Made by a program: the position numbers and the translations under genes
Shown: positions 34,593-42,046 of the stretch, piece after piece
How the letters are laid out: each line of letters opens with the position of its first letter
Position numbering within the stretch: position 1 is the stretch's first letter
Assembly (NCBI RefSeq): GCF_002160025.1
Contig: NZ_NFJU01000001.1
Span: 1 to 64,000 of the forward strand
Source of the DNA: Anaeromassilibacillus sp. An200
GTDB lineage: Bacteria; Bacillota; Clostridia; Oscillospirales; Acutalibacteraceae
Reading direction: 5' to 3'
DNA length: 64,000 bases
The notes under the pieces: generated by a model
Databases searched by the model: none
What the model was told of the DNA's origin: nothing
What the model saw: only the letters and a program-made list of their open reading frames with translations

Positions 34593-34937
34593 TTATTTAA
34601 TCTGCTCTTTGACCTTCGCGGCCTTACCGACTCTGTCACGCAGGAAGTACAGCTTCGCTCTGCGGACACGGCCCTTACGGACAATGGAGACGGCCTTCAC
34701 GTTGGGAGAATGGAGGGGGAATACTCTCTCCACGCCAACGCCATAGGAAACGCGGCGAACAGTGAAGGTTTCGGAAATACCGCTGCCTTTGCGGGCAATC
34801 ACAGTACCCTCAAACACCTGAATTCTCTCGCGCTCACCCTCACGGATGTTCACGTCGATACGAATCGTGTCGCCAATGTCAAACTGAGGAATCTCAGCCT
34901 TGACGGAATCCTGAGCAATCAATTTCAATGCGTCCAT
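34593..34937 (-). CDS. rplS: 50S ribosomal protein L19
   Basis: L19 lies at the 30S-50S interface. The 114-residue sequence is a textbook L19 with [50 protein letters not shown] and a basic C terminus ([18 protein letters not shown]). An AGGAGG site precedes the ATG. It is monocistronic, with its own promoter and structured leader, in contrast with the usual rpsP-rimM-trmD-rplS operon. Confidence 0.97.
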   Translation of the reverse strand: MDALKLIAQDSVKAEIPQFDIGDTIRIDVNIREGERERIQVFEGTVIARKGSGISETFTVRRVSYGVGVERVFPLHSPNVKAVSIVRKGRVRRAKLYFLRDRVGKAAKVKEQIK

Positions 34938-35063
34938 TTCATTTCCTCCTAGTTTTCAGACATTCATGCGCACGATCACACGGCCGCAGAGGACTGTCCG
35001 CTTCAATGTCACGGAATATTCCGGGCATGAACCCCACCGGAAAACCGGCGGCATCCGAAATGC
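34938..35063 (-). promoter_or_regulatory. long structured 5' leader of rplS
   Basis: The promoter at 35070-35098 predicts a leader of about 125 nt. It contains a CCACCGG/CCGGCGG hairpin (35034-35051) and a perfect CGGAATATTCCG palindrome (35012-35023). L19 leaders with autoregulatory structure are known in Firmicutes; whether this is one needs a covariance search. Confidence 0.45.
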
Positions 35064-35069
35064 TTATAT

Positions 35070-35098
35070 ATGATACCACATGACACATGTTTTCGCAA
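35070..35098 (-). promoter_or_regulatory. rplS promoter
   Basis: On the minus strand TTGCGA (35098-35093), 17-bp spacer, TATCAT (35075-35070) preceded by TGG (extended -10). Confidence 0.65.
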
Positions 35099-35114
35099 GT
35101 AGCAAATTGCCGGT

Positions 35115-35774
35115 TTATTCGAATATTTTTCGATCCGCGTCATATAAATTGGTTCTTACGGAGCGACAGAAAAACATTGCCTCCTGCTGGGCGGTAAGCG
35201 CCTCCGTCAAAAGAAACGGAGAAATGTTCTTTTCACTCCCTGCTGGCAGAAAGAGACTCAGCTTGAGAGTCTCCTTTTCCTGAGAAGCTGACAACTCTTC
35301 CAGATACGGTTTGAGATCAAAATGAGCCATTCCGCTTTTGGTATGCTTGTCCACAGGGATTTCCGGTTGTGCCAATAAAGCATTCAGCTTTTCCGCAAGC
35401 TCCTCCACACTCCCCTGCTCCGGTTCCAAACGCAGACGATAGGAAGCCCAGGCGATTTTCCCTGGTTTCATTTTCGGCTCTGTGACCGCAATCACAGGCA
35501 AAGTTGCGGGCAAAGAGCGGATCAAGCGCTCCTGCACCTCTTCCATGGTAATCTGTTCTTCCTCAATTTTAATATCGACCGATTCCCTCGCGCCCTCCAT
35601 GCCAAGCGGAAGCGGAAGGGCAAACACCATATGCGCCCGGGGATTGAATCCCTGTGTATACCACAGGGGAATTCGGGAACGATGCAGTGCACGGGCCATG
35701 CAATGCGTCAAATCCAAATGGGAAATGTAGCAAGCCGCCCCCGTCTTACGAAACCAGACTCTAACGGTTTTCAT
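35115..35774 (-). CDS. DUF2344 / TIGR03936 radical SAM-associated protein
   Basis: The 219-residue protein begins MKTVRVWFRKTGAACYISHLDL and contains the YTQGFNPRAHMVFALPLPLG block (outline only) typical of TIGR03936. It partners the radical SAM protein encoded upstream; function is unknown, although the pair is widespread near ribosomal-protein and RNase G genes. The ATG at 35774 overlaps the upstream gene by 14 bases, with GGGAGGG as ribosome site. Confidence 0.9.
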   Translation of the reverse strand: MKTVRVWFRKTGAACYISHLDLTHCMARALHRSRIPLWYTQGFNPRAHMVFALPLPLGMEGARESVDIKIEEEQITMEEVQERLIRSLPATLPVIAVTEPKMKPGKIAWASYRLRLEPEQGSVEELAEKLNALLAQPEIPVDKHTKSGMAHFDLKPYLEELSASQEKETLKLSLFLPAGSEKNISPFLLTEALTAQQEAMFFCRSVRTNLYDADRKIFE

Positions 35775-37602
35775 AGCAAATCCCTCCCTGGAAGCAGGCT
35801 GCCCCACAGGCGGAGCATTTTTCCCGGCAATTCGGTGTAGTAGACGCCGCATACGCTTTTTCACATTCCCTGCGGAAAAATTCTTTGGAAACACCATAAT
35901 CCAGGTGGTCCCATGGCAGAATTTCATCAAAGCTGCGGCGCCGGTTTGCATAGAATTCAGGAGACACTCCGCAAGCCTCAAAAGCCTGCCGCCAGCGAGC
36001 AAGTGAAAAATAATCGTTCCACCCGTCAAACTTACAGCCCAACCGGTGCGCTTCCAGCAACACGGGACCAAGCCTGCGATCTCCTCTGGCAAACACAGCC
36101 TCCATAAAGCTGGTGTCTGCATCGTGATAATTGCAGATGATTTTGCGTGTTGTCACAGAGCTTACCAGATGCCGCTGTTTTTCATGAAGCATTTCAATAG
36201 TATCTTGTGGCTCCCATTGGAAGGGTGTGAACGCTTTGGGCACAAAACCGGACGCGCTCAATGTCACAGAAACACCCTTCCCCTTCTTTTTGTTGGGATT
36301 TGCATAGAAAGCGTCAACCACTTTCTGTCCCAGAGCGGCAATCCCCGCCACATCATCCAATGTCTCAGTCGGAAGCCCGATCATAAAATACAGCTTAACC
36401 GAGCTCCATCCACCGGAAAAAGCAGTGGTTACGGTTTTCATCAGCTCTTCCTCTGTGACGTTTTTATTAATCACATCACGCAAGCGCTGTGTACCGGCCT
36501 CCGGTGCGAAGGTCAGACCGCTGCGCCGCACAGAACTGATCTTGTCCATCACCTCTGTGGAAAAATTATCTACACGCAGAGAAGGAAGAGAAATACCTGT
36601 TTTTTCTTCTTTTGTCCAGGTCAGAAGCTCGTCCAGCAGTGAATTGAGTTTAGAATAATCGCTGGTGCTGAGCGAGGAAAGAGAAATCTCATCATACCCC
36701 GTTGTCTCACAGAGTGAACGGCATTGCCGGTTGACAGTTTCCACCGATTTCTCGCGCAAGGGGCGGTACAGGAAACCTGCCTGACAAAAACGGCAGCCGC
36801 GAATGCAGCCGCGAAACACTTCCGCTACCGCGCGATCGTGTACGATTTCAAGATAGGGAACCACAAAGCTTTTCGGGAAAAAAGACTGATCCATCTGAAG
36901 CATCAAACGCTTAGTCACTTTCTTCGGTGCTCCACTGTGCGGTGTGACAGATGCGATTGTCCCATCCTCACCATACTTGACCTCATACAGAGAAGGAACA
37001 TACACGCCGGGGATATGTGCTGCCTCCCGCAGAAACTCTTCGCGAGAGGAGCCCTTCTTTTTATGCGCACGGTACAGCTCCACCAGTTCGCAGTCCATCT
37101 CTTCACCCTCTCCAAGAAAGAAGAGGTCGACAAAATCCGCAAGCGGTTCCGGGTTGCAGGCACATGGCCCGCCTGCAACCACCAGTTGGGACAATCCGCG
37201 CCGTTCCGAGGCAAGAAGAGGCACCCCAGCTAAATCCAACATATTCAATACATTGGAATAGCTTAACTCATATTGCAGCGTAAATCCAATGATATCGAAA
37301 TCCTTGACAGGATCACCGCTTTCCAGTGCATAAAGAGGAATATCTCTTTCACGCATCAGTGCTTCCATATCCGTCCAGGGCGCAAAGACACGCTCACACC
37401 ACACGCCCTCCATCCGGTTCAGACAGCTATACAGGATCTTCATGCCAAGGTGCGACATACCGACTTCATAAATATCGGGAAAACAAAACGCAAAACGAAT
37501 GTCAACTGCATCTTTGTCCTTGATAACGCTGTTAAGCTCTCCACCTACATATCGTCCTGGTTTTTGAACTTTTAAAAGTATTTTTTCAAGACCGGGAACC
37601 AT
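35761..37602 (-). CDS. TIGR03960-family B12-binding-like radical SAM protein
   Basis: The 613-residue protein has an N-terminal cobalamin-binding-like domain (about residues 15-200), the radical SAM cluster motif RGCIRGCRFCQAG (cysteines about 268, 272 and 275), and a TIM-barrel with FAPEAGTQRLRDVINK. It ends with a cysteine-rich tail (CREKCSACGAAC). The product function is unknown. It forms a coupled pair with the DUF2344 gene. Confidence 0.92.
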   Translation of the reverse strand: MVPGLEKILLKVQKPGRYVGGELNSVIKDKDAVDIRFAFCFPDIYEVGMSHLGMKILYSCLNRMEGVWCERVFAPWTDMEALMRERDIPLYALESGDPVKDFDIIGFTLQYELSYSNVLNMLDLAGVPLLASERRGLSQLVVAGGPCACNPEPLADFVDLFFLGEGEEMDCELVELYRAHKKKGSSREEFLREAAHIPGVYVPSLYEVKYGEDGTIASVTPHSGAPKKVTKRLMLQMDQSFFPKSFVVPYLEIVHDRAVAEVFRGCIRGCRFCQAGFLYRPLREKSVETVNRQCRSLCETTGYDEISLSSLSTSDYSKLNSLLDELLTWTKEEKTGISLPSLRVDNFSTEVMDKISSVRRSGLTFAPEAGTQRLRDVINKNVTEEELMKTVTTAFSGGWSSVKLYFMIGLPTETLDDVAGIAALGQKVVDAFYANPNKKKGKGVSVTLSASGFVPKAFTPFQWEPQDTIEMLHEKQRHLVSSVTTRKIICNYHDADTSFMEAVFARGDRRLGPVLLEAHRLGCKFDGWNDYFSLARWRQAFEACGVSPEFYANRRRSFDEILPWDHLDYGVSKEFFRRECEKAYAASTTPNCREKCSACGAACFQGGICYENR

Positions 37603-37710
37603 TCCATTTCTCCTATTCTACAGAAATCTTCGTTCATTCGAGCGGATCTAAGCCGCAAAATTTGCGATGCTTTTTATTATAACGGAATCTCACCTGGATT
37701 GCAATGCGTT

Positions 37711-38001
37711 TCACTGCTCTTTGCTGTCTTTCCGCTGATGTATCCGCATTTCCAAAGACTGCTGCTCCTGCTCCAGAAGACGAATCCGGGAAAACAATTC
37801 GGAAAAGAGCGGCTCTGACTCCCGACGGTATTTTTCCCAGCAGCACCGCCCTATTTTCACATATAGTTCGCGAATCTCACGACGGATTTGCCACAGCCTT
37901 CCCTGCGCGGATGCCTGATCTCCCCATTTTTTCACCTGACACGCCGCTTTGCGCCCTCCCTGTTCCGCCACTTGTTTCAGTTGGTTCCATATGTCGTCCA
38001 T
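37711..38001 (-). CDS. hypothetical helical protein
   Basis: I do not recognise this 96-residue protein. It is predicted almost wholly helical and highly charged, with a RRESEPLFSELFSRIRLLEQEQQSLEMRI coiled-coil region (about residues 58-87, shown only in outline) and two separate cysteines (about 21, 53 and 54). It has no membrane segment. The ATG has AAGGGGATT upstream. It lies downstream of the M50 pair on the same strand, 39 bases after it. Confidence 0.6.
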   Translation of the reverse strand: MDDIWNQLKQVAEQGGRKAACQVKKWGDQASAQGRLWQIRREIRELYVKIGRCCWEKYRRESEPLFSELFSRIRLLEQEQQSLEMRIHQRKDSKEQ

Positions 38002-38040
38002 CAGACAATCCCCTTTCTTTGTTAAACTTGCGAAAAGCAG

Positions 38041-38634
38041 TCAGAAAAAACGTCCCTGTTTCAGCAACAGCCCTGCCAAATAGAAGGTAACAAGCAGCAG
38101 AGAGATATTGTAGCGGGAGCGAAACAGGATCAAAAACGAACATGCCGCCAAAGGAATCAAGATAAAAAAAGAAACCCATTGCACAAAGCGTCCCGCACGC
38201 TCCACACCAAAGCGAGAACTAAGAAGAGAAAACAACAGCTGACCTCCGTCAAAAGATTCTACTGGAAGCAGATTCATCAACGCTAACAAAAGATTTCCCT
38301 GAAAAAAGAGAGTATGTCCTGCACCGCCCATCCAACACAGTACGCAAAGAAACAGGTTAGTCAGAGGTCCAGATACAGAAACCAGCGCATCCTGCATATA
38401 ACCGACCTGTCTGTTCTCCTTTCGAACCATTGCAACACCAAATGGAGTAAAACGGAATTCCTTCACAGGAATCCCCAGGAAATGCATGGATACGAGATGC
38501 CCCATCTCATGACAGAATGCAGCCGCAAGTCCAGCAAAAGCAGCCCCTTTTTCATCGCAAAACAGTAAAAACGCCAGCAATGCGGTAAATAGAAAATCTA
38601 CTGTAACATGGCGTCCAAAAAGAGAAAATCTCAT
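38041..38634 (-). CDS. site-2-protease family membrane metalloprotease (M50, SpoIVFB-like)
   Basis: The 197-residue protein has several membrane segments, the HEMGH zinc motif (about residues 42-46, in FCHEMGHLV) and the second-metal motif NLLPVESFDGGQLL (Asp about 128). This is the compact S2P fold of SpoIVFB, which cleaves pro-sigma-K. It could be SpoIVFB or a housekeeping S2P. Its ATG overlaps the stop of the gene upstream (ATGA). Confidence 0.82.
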   Translation of the reverse strand: MRFSLFGRHVTVDFLFTALLAFLLFCDEKGAAFAGLAAAFCHEMGHLVSMHFLGIPVKEFRFTPFGVAMVRKENRQVGYMQDALVSVSGPLTNLFLCVLCWMGGAGHTLFFQGNLLLALMNLLPVESFDGGQLLFSLLSSRFGVERAGRFVQWVSFFILIPLAACSFLILFRSRYNISLLLVTFYLAGLLLKQGRFF

Positions 38635-38984
38635 TCTGCTTGAGAGGATGAGGCAGGTGCATCAGAAGAAACGTTTCCGACGCTTTCTTGTTTTTCGGGA
38701 AGTAAATCCAAAAAACGTGTTTCCACCTCTTCCCAATCCTCCTGTGCCACAATGCTGCTGTTCAGATGCTCCCAATACCAGCTTTTGACCGTATCCAGCA
38801 CTTGCCCTCCCACCAAACGCAAAATCAATACAGCCGCCAAAACAATCCCGCAGGCGGTAAGCTGCACCAGCAAAAGAAGCGAACCTGTTTGATGAGGTGG
38901 GCGCTTTTTCTTTGGAATCCGCCGCATTTCGTGATATTTTTCATCCCACTCCATTTCCTGTTCGTGCTGCATCTCTTGAACCAT
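38631..38984 (-). CDS. single-pass membrane protein preceding the M50 protease
   Basis: The 117-residue protein has a charged cytoplasmic N terminus (QEMEWDEKYHEMRRIPKKKR), one membrane helix (about residues 34-58), and a short extracytoplasmic domain with a Ser/Ala/Glu-rich end. SpoIVFA, the usual partner of SpoIVFB, has the same position and topology but carries a LytM domain that is missing here. The ATG at 38984 is preceded by GGAGGGAA. Confidence 0.6.
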   Translation of the reverse strand: MVQEMQHEQEMEWDEKYHEMRRIPKKKRPPHQTGSLLLLVQLTACGIVLAAVLILRLVGGQVLDTVKSWYWEHLNSSIVAQEDWEEVETRFLDLLPEKQESVGNVSSDAPASSSQAE

Positions 38985-39077
38985 GTGATTCCCTCCATCC
39001 TGTATTTTCAAAGCATTGTTTTTTCATGCCCTGTCATATGGATATGCGGAAAAACGGAAAAAAGTCTTGTTGAAACG

Positions 39078-39113
39078 AAAAAAGACAGGCACGGAAAACC
39101 GTACCTGTCTTTT
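39078..39113 (-). terminator. terminator of the nfn operon
   Basis: AAAGACAGGCACGG pairs with 39099-39113 apart from one mismatch, around AAAA; the minus strand continues with a T-run. It lies 17 bases after the nfnB stop. Confidence 0.88.
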
Positions 39114-39129
39114 CTTTGAAAAACTGAAA

Positions 39130-40524
39130 TTACGCGTTCTTGGACTTGATGTATTCATCAATGGACTTGGCTGCCTTTTTGCCGCCGCCCATCGCGAGAA
39201 TAACTGTCGCAGCACCGCTCACGGCATCTCCGGCCGCATAAACGCCCGGCAGGCTGGTGGCCATAGTTTCTTCATCAGCCACAATGCAGCCGCGGCGGTT
39301 CACCTCAAGGCCGGAGGTGTTGGCGGGAATCAGCGGATTCGGGCTGTTGCCGATGGCGATGATCGCACAATCCACGGGAAGCTCAAAATTGGATCCCTGC
39401 TTCTCGATCGGACGGCGGCGGCCCGAAGCGTCCGGCTCTCCCAGCTCCATTTCCACACATTCAATCGAGCATACCTTGCCGGATTCGTCTCCATGGATGG
39501 CGACCGGGTTCGTCAGCAGACGGAACTCGATTCCCTCCTCCTTGGCATGATGAATCTCCTCCGCACGGGCAGGCATTTCCGCTTCACTGCGGCGGTAGAC
39601 AATGTAAACATGTTCCGAACCGAGACGCTTCGCCGTACGGGCCGCGTCCATGGCAACGTTGCCGCCGCCGACAATCGCAGCATTCTTCGGGCGCAGAATC
39701 GGGGTATCGTATTCCGGGCGATACGCCTTCATCAGGTTCACACGCGTCAGGAACTCATTGGCGGAATAGGTCCCCACCAATCCTTCTCCGGGAATATGCA
39801 TGAAATTCGGCAAACCCGCGCCGCTTCCAATAAAGATCGCTTCAAAACCATCGGCAAACAGTTCGTCAAGGGTAAGCACCTTGCCGATCACCATGTCGGT
39901 CAGAATGGTAACACCCTTGGCGCGCAGGCCGTCAATTTCTTTTTGTACAATTTCTTTCGGCAGACGAAACTGCGGAATTCCATACATCAGAACGCCGCCT
40001 GCTGTGTGAAGCGCTTCGTAAACCGTGACCTCATATCCCATATTGGCGAGATCGCCCGCGCAGGTCAAGCTGGCCGGTCCTGCTCCAATCACAGCCACCT
40101 TGTGGCCATTCTGCTGAGGCTTTTTGGGGGCTTCCTTGCTGTTGGCCATATGCCAGTCCGCAACAAAGCGCTCCAACCGGCCAATTCCCACCGGCTCCCC
40201 TTTGATTCCGCGCACACATTTGCTCTCGCACTGTGTTTCCTGCGGGCAAACGCGGCCGCACACAGCCGGCAGAGAAGTTGCCTTCGTCAGAACCTGATAA
40301 GCTTCTTCAAACTCACGATTTGCAACATGAGCAATAAACTCCGGGATCGGAACCATGACAGGACACCCAGTTACACAAGGTTTATTTTTGCAATTCAGAC
40401 AGCGCTGAGCCTCTCCCACTGCCATTTCCTCTGTGTAACCAAGAGCCACTTCTTCGAAATTATGATTGCGCACGTCCGGCTTCTGCTCCGGCATCGGCGT
40501 CTTTGTCATCGTCATATTCGGCAT
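39130..40524 (-). CDS. nfnB: NfnB-type (GltA-like) NADPH-dependent flavoprotein
   Basis: The 464-residue protein resembles the small subunit of glutamate synthase and NfnB of the electron-bifurcating NADH-dependent ferredoxin:NADP+ oxidoreductase. Two ferredoxin-like cluster motifs are seen at the N terminus (CLNCKNKPCVTGC and CPQETQCESKC), then FAD-binding GAGPASLTCAGD (about 144-155) and NADPH-binding GGGNVAMDAARTAKRLG (about 287-303). Paired with an NfnA homologue, it is more likely NfnB than a nitrogen-assimilating enzyme, as no large glutamate synthase subunit is near. Confidence 0.85.
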   Translation of the reverse strand: MPNMTMTKTPMPEQKPDVRNHNFEEVALGYTEEMAVGEAQRCLNCKNKPCVTGCPVMVPIPEFIAHVANREFEEAYQVLTKATSLPAVCGRVCPQETQCESKCVRGIKGEPVGIGRLERFVADWHMANSKEAPKKPQQNGHKVAVIGAGPASLTCAGDLANMGYEVTVYEALHTAGGVLMYGIPQFRLPKEIVQKEIDGLRAKGVTILTDMVIGKVLTLDELFADGFEAIFIGSGAGLPNFMHIPGEGLVGTYSANEFLTRVNLMKAYRPEYDTPILRPKNAAIVGGGNVAMDAARTAKRLGSEHVYIVYRRSEAEMPARAEEIHHAKEEGIEFRLLTNPVAIHGDESGKVCSIECVEMELGEPDASGRRRPIEKQGSNFELPVDCAIIAIGNSPNPLIPANTSGLEVNRRGCIVADEETMATSLPGVYAAGDAVSGAATVILAMGGGKKAAKSIDEYIKSKNA

Positions 40525-40539
40525 TTCTGTTCCCTCCGC

Positions 40540-41385
40540 TTACTGCTCTGCCTGCTGCATCAGTCGGCAGTTGAATTCACGGGTAGATTCCCGTTCCAGC
40601 TCCGCATAGGTTTTGGCGCGTTTCATCACTTCATCAAAATCAACCAAATGCCCATCGAAATCGGGGCCGTCCACACAAGCAAACTTGGTCTCTCCGCCAA
40701 CCGTTACACGGCAGCCGCCGCACATTCCCGTACCATCGATCATAATACTGTTCATACTGATGATGGTCTTGATCCCGTACTCTTTCGTCAGATTGCAAAC
40801 TGCCTTCATCATCGGCAGCGGCCCAATCGCCACAACAAGATCATATTTGGCTCCGGCTTCTATATTCTGCTTCAAAGCGTCTGTAACGAAGCCCTTATGA
40901 CCATTGGAACCGTCATCTGTCATCAGATAAAGCTGATCGCTTGCCGCTTTCATCTCATCTTCAAGAATAATGATATCCTGGCTGCGGAAGCCGGCGATCA
41001 TGTCCACCTTTGCTCCCAAAGCATGCAGCGCTTTGGCCTGGGGATACGCAATCGCGCAGCCTGCCCCGCCTCCAATTACAGCTGCATAGTGGTAGCCTTC
41101 CAGCTCGGAAGCTTTCCCAAGAGGGCCGATAAAGTCAAGGATAGAATCTCCCTCTTCCAGGGTATCCAGCAAAAGTGTGGTTTTGCCCACCTTCTGGAAA
41201 ATGATATCCACGGTACCGGCTTCTCTGTCGTAATCTGCAATCGTCAGCGGAATCCGCTCTCCATATTCATTGACACGCAGAATAATAAACTGACCCGCCT
41301 GTGCCTTTTTAGCAACATAGGGTGCCTGCACGCGCATCTGCGTCATACTGTCATTCAAACGCTTTTTCTGAACAATCTGAAACAT
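40540..41385 (-). CDS. nfnA: NfnA-type FAD/NAD(P)-binding, [2Fe-2S] subunit
   Basis: The 281-residue protein belongs to the dihydroorotate-dehydrogenase electron-transfer/SudB family. It has an FAD-binding barrel (about residues 1-90), an NAD-binding domain with IGGGAGCAIAYPQ (about 103-115), and a C-terminal [2Fe-2S] loop CGGCRVTVGGETKFACVDGP (cysteines about 224, 227 and 239). NfnAB couples ferredoxin, NADH and NADPH pools in anaerobes. It is the promoter-proximal gene of the pair; 15 bases separate it from nfnB. Confidence 0.86.
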   Translation of the reverse strand: MFQIVQKKRLNDSMTQMRVQAPYVAKKAQAGQFIILRVNEYGERIPLTIADYDREAGTVDIIFQKVGKTTLLLDTLEEGDSILDFIGPLGKASELEGYHYAAVIGGGAGCAIAYPQAKALHALGAKVDMIAGFRSQDIIILEDEMKAASDQLYLMTDDGSNGHKGFVTDALKQNIEAGAKYDLVVAIGPLPMMKAVCNLTKEYGIKTIISMNSIMIDGTGMCGGCRVTVGGETKFACVDGPDFDGHLVDFDEVMKRAKTYAELERESTREFNCRLMQQAEQ

Positions 41386-41437
41386 CTGTCAATTCCCCCG
41401 TTATCCCGATCGTATTCTGATAGATACCATCTTGTTT

Positions 41438-41466
41438 ATTATACGGGGAAACCATCTGTTTTGCAA
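41438..41466 (-). promoter_or_regulatory. nfnAB promoter
   Basis: On the minus strand TTGCAA (41466-41461), spacer 17, TATAAT (41443-41438) give a near-consensus promoter about 50 bases upstream of nfnA. Confidence 0.8.
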
Positions 41467-41517
41467 GATCTATCTGAAAAAAACCTTTTTTCCGTAAAAT
41501 ACAACGATTTTTCAGGC

Positions 41518-41570
41518 TTGAAAACAGAATGTTTTCAAATAATTGAAGGACAATCTTCTTTTTCCTTCAA
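41518..41570. repeat. two short inverted repeats between divergent promoters
   Basis: TTGAAAAC/GTTTTCAA (41518-41538, 5-nt loop) and TTGAAGG/CCTTCAA (41543-41570, 14-nt loop) lie in the gap between nfnA and the first small gene of the spore cluster. Both are candidate operators. The rest of the gap contains only the two promoters. Confidence 0.4.
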
Positions 41571-41590
41571 AATAAAGGCTTCTCTGCTTT

Positions 41591-41620
41591 TTGTCACCAA
41601 ACCCGCTCCTGCCGTATAGT
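41591..41620 (+). promoter_or_regulatory. candidate promoter of the small-gene pair
   Basis: TTGTCA (41591-41596), spacer 18, TATAGT (41615-41620), 33 bases upstream of the ATG at 41653. A sporulation sigma-factor promoter could not be recognised. Confidence 0.4.
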
Positions 41621-41652
41621 ATGAAAGCAGAAAAAAGAGAGGCGGTGAAAGG

Positions 41653-41799
41653 ATGAGAGGGAGACGGTGCTGCAAGGCTCCGTGTGTCATTGCGTTTGGG
41701 ATTGGGCTGATGATTTCTTGCTTCTGTCCCAGCGGCCTTCTGTTTTTCCTGATCTCGGCTATCCTGATCTGGTTAGGATTCTGCCTAATCCGCCGTTAG
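41653..41799 (+). CDS. 48-residue hydrophobic, cysteine-containing membrane protein
   Basis: This small gene has an ATG at 41653 with AGAGG ten bases upstream and ends at TAG 41799. The product starts MRGRRCCKAPCV, has a membrane helix pair separated by CFCPSG (about residues 24-29) and ends LIRR. Small proteins of this kind with a CP or CPxG turn are common in clostridia, but I know no function for them. It lies 56 bases before spoVM on the same strand, with no terminator between, so the two tiny genes probably share a transcript. Confidence 0.55.
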   Translation: MRGRRCCKAPCVIAFGIGLMISCFCPSGLLFFLISAILIWLGFCLIRR

Positions 41800-41855
41800 G
41801 GCGTGTTTAAAACAGACCCTAAACTCTCGAGTTATGCGAAAGGCAGGTACTTATT

Positions 41856-41939
41856 ATGAAGGTTGTCGTCGTTAGAAGCTCAAAATTCATTGGTTTCTTC
41901 CTTCGCAAAATGTTTCATATCCGCAGAAATGAGTTTTGA
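41856..41939 (+). CDS. spoVM: stage V sporulation protein M (SpoVM)
   Basis: SpoVM is a short amphipathic peptide that recognises the convex outer forespore membrane and recruits SpoIVA. This 27-codon gene gives MKVVVVRSSKFIG followed by FFLRKMFHIRRNEF. It aligns without gaps with the Bacillus peptide (MK-5 residues-KFLGG-10 residues): K10 F11 and G13 fall at the same positions, and both are basic, amphipathic and 26-27 long. Pro9, important in Bacillus, is Ser9 here. The ribosome site is AAAGGCAGG about eight bases upstream. Position before sipL and spoIVA, and near thiN as in Bacillus, supports the call. It was found by reading the sequence, not from any gene list. Confidence 0.82.
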   Translation: MKVVVVRSSKFIGFFLRKMFHIRRNEF

Positions 41940-41944
41940 GCAAG

Positions 41945-41983
41945 CGCCCCGCCGTTCAAATTTCAGGAACGGCGGGGCGTTTT
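41945..41983 (+). terminator. terminator after spoVM
   Basis: A perfect 13-bp GC-rich stem (CGCCCCGCCGTTC with its complement at 41967-41979), a 9-nt loop and TTTT follow spoVM by five bases. It separates spoVM from sipL, so sipL-spoIVA need their own promoter, which I cannot place. Confidence 0.9.
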
Positions 41984-42046
41984 CTGCATATCTGCAGGAT
42001 CCGGCGAATAAATTGGGGTAGAAACAGAAAAGGGAGGATGCCTTTT

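Noticed and set aside
39016-41619. A very long open frame on the plus strand over the nfnAB genes
   Set aside because: It is antisense to genes with full catalytic and cofactor motifs, has atypical amino-acid composition rich in His and Arg, and results from codon bias of the real genes.
41800-41855. A sigma-E promoter in front of spoVM
   Set aside because: I looked for GCATATT/CATACA-like boxes and found none with acceptable spacing, so none is claimed.
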